From positions 1 to 64,000 of the forward strand of contig CALWYZ010000014.1 in NCBI GenBank assembly GCA_944385895.1: 64,000 nt of DNA. Reading direction: 5' to 3'. Below are positions 61,919 through 64,000 of the stretch, one piece after another. Source of the DNA: an uncultured Clostridia bacterium (GTDB taxonomy: Bacteria > Bacillota > Clostridia > Oscillospirales > QAKW01). Within the stretch, counting starts at the first letter, position 1; every line of letters starts with the position of its first letter. The notes under the pieces were generated by a model. It worked only from the letters and a program-made list of their open reading frames with translations, was not told the DNA's origin and ran no database searches. Made by a program: the position numbers and the translations under genes.

Positions 61919-63322
61919 TTACTGACAGTCGGAGTTGTTGTCGGCAGATTGAGGACTTTTTTCAGATATTTTTCTGAGTGATTTTTTAAACTGGAAAGTG
62001 AAAAGCACAGCTGTGAAGCTTACCGCCAGAAAATCTGCAACAGGTTCGGCAAGATATACGGCAGTAGTCTTGTTCACCGGCAATATTTGAGGCAGAATGT
62101 ATATCAGCGGAAGAAGTAAAATGAATTTTCTCATAACTGCTACCAGAATAGATGCCTTGGTGTTTCCCAGGGAGGTAAATGTCATCTGGCAAGCCATTTG
62201 TATACCGAACAAAAGCATACATGCCATATATATTCTGAGGGCGGTTTTGGTAAATTCTATAAGTTGAGGTGAATTGGAGAACATTGCCGCAAACATCTGC
62301 GGAAAGAACATTACAAGTGCCCACAGAACAGTCGAATAGCAGAGATTGACTTTTAAAAGCAATTTGAATGCGGATTTGACTCTTTGTGCATTTCTCGCGC
62401 CGAAATTGTAGCTTATGATAGGCTGTGCACCTTGACCCAGACCCTGTAATGGCAAAAGAGCGAACTGCATAACGCTTGTAAGAATGGTCATTGCACCTAC
62501 CGCAATATCTCCTCCGTATTTTAACAGAGAGGAGTTGAAGCAGACAAAAATCACACTTTCACTTGCCTGCATAATAAAAGATGAAAGACCCAGAGCCATG
62601 CTCGGCAAAATAATTTTTGACCGTAATGCAAGGTTCTGTTTTTTTATTTTCAGATATGTTTTTTTACTAAGCAGAAAGATAAGCACCCAAATACAGGAAA
62701 TAGCCTGTGATATTATTGTAGCAAGAGCCGCGCCGCGAACACCCATATTGAAAACAAATATAAATATTGGATCCAGGATTATATTGGCAATTGCACCTAT
62801 CAATACGGAGAGCATACCTGTCTTCGCAAAACCCTGAGCAGTGATAAAAGCGTTCATGCCTAAGGTAATCTGAACAAATACAGTACCTATTGCGTATATA
62901 TTCATATATGCTACGCTGTATTCTATGGTATTTTCACTTGCACCGAAAGCCAGCAGCAGATCTCTGTTCCAGATAAGAAGTACCGATGTCAGAATTATGG
63001 AAATTATTATCTGAGCCGTAAAGCAGTTGCCAAGTGTTTTTTCGGCGGACTGCTTATCGTTTTGTCCCATAAAAATAGATGCGCGGGGAGCTCCGCCATA
63101 GCCGATAAGAGCAGCAAAAGCAGAAACTATCATTATAAGCGGCATGCATACTCCTACGCCTGTCAGAGCAGTTGCCCCCACTTCGGGTATATGCCCTATA
63201 TAAATGCGGTCAACAATATTATAAAGCATGTTAATTATTTGAGCACTTACGGTTGGAAGCGCTAATTTCAAAAGTAATTTTCCTATCGGTTCATGTCCCA
63301 AAAAATCCTTATCTCTGCTCAA
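61919..63322 (-). CDS. MATE-family efflux transporter
   Basis: A 467-residue, 12-helix transporter with typical MATE features: GKLLLKLALPTVSAQIINML, DRIYIGH, GYGGAPRASIFMG and QPIISYNFGA. It exports cationic compounds or drugs using a Na+ or H+ gradient. GAGGAATAAG precedes the ATG. It is convergent with the XRE gene. Confidence 0.9.
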   Translation of the reverse strand: MSRDKDFLGHEPIGKLLLKLALPTVSAQIINMLYNIVDRIYIGHIPEVGATALTGVGVCMPLIMIVSAFAALIGYGGAPRASIFMGQNDKQSAEKTLGNCFTAQIIISIILTSVLLIWNRDLLLAFGASENTIEYSVAYMNIYAIGTVFVQITLGMNAFITAQGFAKTGMLSVLIGAIANIILDPIFIFVFNMGVRGAALATIISQAISCIWVLIFLLSKKTYLKIKKQNLALRSKIILPSMALGLSSFIMQASESVIFVCFNSSLLKYGGDIAVGAMTILTSVMQFALLPLQGLGQGAQPIISYNFGARNAQRVKSAFKLLLKVNLCYSTVLWALVMFFPQMFAAMFSNSPQLIEFTKTALRIYMACMLLFGIQMACQMTFTSLGNTKASILVAVMRKFILLLPLIYILPQILPVNKTTAVYLAEPVADFLAVSFTAVLFTFQFKKSLRKISEKSPQSADNNSDCQ

Positions 63323-63471
63323 AGCTTATTCCTCCTTGCTTATTATTTTAAAAAAAGTTTTATGTCGGTAAAAAGCAGAATTATTCAAAACTATTTTAAT
63401 CTTATTCTGGAAATTGTCAAGAATCAAATGTTTTTTATTATTATAGACATATGTGACCGGGTATATTAAAA

Positions 63472-63512
63472 ATCAAACAGACACCCTGTAAAATCACGGG
63501 TGTCTGTTTGAT
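63472..63512. terminator. Bidirectional-type terminator downstream of the Fe-ADH gene
   Basis: ATCAAACAGACACCC pairs with GGGTGTCTGTTTGAT around an 11-base loop. It lies just after the alcohol dehydrogenase gene on the minus strand. Confidence 0.85.
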
Positions 63513-63551
63513 ATAGTAGTGTGCACTGTCAAAAAAGTGCAATTATCTGGA

Positions 63552-64000
63552 TTACAATGCATTTTTAAGTATAGAAATAATGTCATCATGGTTCAGTATT
63601 TTATATCCGCCTTCCATTATGAGGGTGGCGTCTGCAATACCGTCCAGCATAGATTCTTTTACTCCCAGCTTGCTGAGATTCATTACAAGTCCCAACTGAC
63701 GCATATAATTTTCCATTTGTTTGAGACCTTCAACAGCGATTTGTTCGTCTGACTTATCATCTTGACTTACATTCCAGACATTTATCGCAAATCTTTTGAA
63801 TTTTTTAAGGCCGTATGGCAAAATAAATTTATAATACGGCAAAGATACAGCAGATAGTGTCATACCGTGTGTAGCATTAGTATATGCGCCTACTGCCTGA
63901 CCGAGCATATGTACTTCCCAGTCCGTAGTTTTGCCTTTTGCCACAAGGGTATTTAGCGCCCATGTTGCTATCCACATGATATTACTGCGAGCCTCATAAT
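63552..64000 (-). CDS. Iron-containing alcohol dehydrogenase, C-terminal part (partial)
   Basis: The frame is open to the window edge: NYEARSNIMWIATWALN, then HMLGQAVGAYTNATHGMTLS with the conserved His and Gly-His segments of the iron-dependent alcohol dehydrogenase family, and a C-terminal LSKLGVKESMLDGIAD. About 149 residues of the end are present. It probably reduces aldehydes or oxidises alcohols with NAD(P)H in fermentation. Confidence 0.88.
   Translation of the reverse strand, partial: YEARSNIMWIATWALNTLVAKGKTTDWEVHMLGQAVGAYTNATHGMTLSAVSLPYYKFILPYGLKKFKRFAINVWNVSQDDKSDEQIAVEGLKQMENYMRQLGLVMNLSKLGVKESMLDGIADATLIMEGGYKILNHDDIISILKNAL

Overview
The window looks like the chromosome of a low-GC, Gram-positive anaerobic Clostridia member, probably a gut Oscillospiraceae/Ruminococcaceae-type organism. 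The evidence is the A+T-rich sequence, AGGAGG-type ribosome sites, XhlA/holin genes, TnpW/large serine recombinase genes, an SLH-domain hydrolase, and core genes such as mtaB, a MATE pump and an iron alcohol dehydrogenase. This placement is inferred from gene families, not from a marker gene.

Layout. (1) 1-16.6 kb and 24.9-30.95 kb: an accessory cassette array. It holds three RHS-core fragments with different C-terminal toxin tips, each followed by a candidate immunity gene on the membrane or a lipoprotein; a subtilase with a membrane-anchored partner; a five-gene operon (nucleotidyltransferase, dTMP-kinase-like, acyl carrier protein, AMP-ligase, CYTH protein); a lipoprotein with a proline-rich repeat; a phage-type lysis module (XhlA, holin, M23-SLH endolysin); and an operon with a possible BtrH-like protein, a CBM9-like protein and a GT2/TagB-type glycosyltransferase. 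Nearly every transcription unit is preceded by the same element: a GGACA-N5-TGTCC inverted repeat, then at constant distance a TATGAT box and a TGTAGCGCTACA palindrome. Most units end in strong hairpin terminators. (2) About 17.0-24.9 kb: a small integrative element with its own attenuated leader, a possible replication protein, excisionase-like, HNH, resolvase and tyrosine integrase genes. It splits the cassette array and lies between two copies of a duplicated segment. (3) About 31.0-60.1 kb: a second, larger element. Two long minus-strand operons (45.2 to 31.0 kb and 56.4 to 47.9 kb) start from near-identical sigma-A promoters followed by the same structured leader with two terminator hairpins. 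They encode a replication/recombination kit (primase, SSB, sliding clamp, helicase, Rad50-like ATPase, Rad52-like annealing protein), a MoxR-VWA pair, a methyltransferase, a radical SAM enzyme, and a PRTRC-like ubiquitin-type set (E1/ThiF, E2-D-like, JAB/JAMM peptidase). A divergent Y-family polymerase/YolD unit lies between them. The right end carries a sigma-like regulator, an HTH protein, TnpW and a large serine recombinase. No conjugation machinery is visible. (4) 60.1-64 kb: likely chromosome backbone with tRNA-Leu(GAG), mtaB, an XRE regulator, a MATE transporter and a partial Fe-ADH.

How the parts may work together (inference). In the cassette array the shared upstream element could place secreted toxins, a protease, surface or natural-product genes and a holin/endolysin release module in one regulon. 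That would be a holin-dependent toxin-delivery locus. In the large element the E1/E2/JAB genes are co-transcribed with DNA maintenance genes. Eight of its 26 minus-strand proteins end in Ala-Ala, which may mark a proteolysis or processing signal. These two ideas are the main candidates for undescribed biology here.
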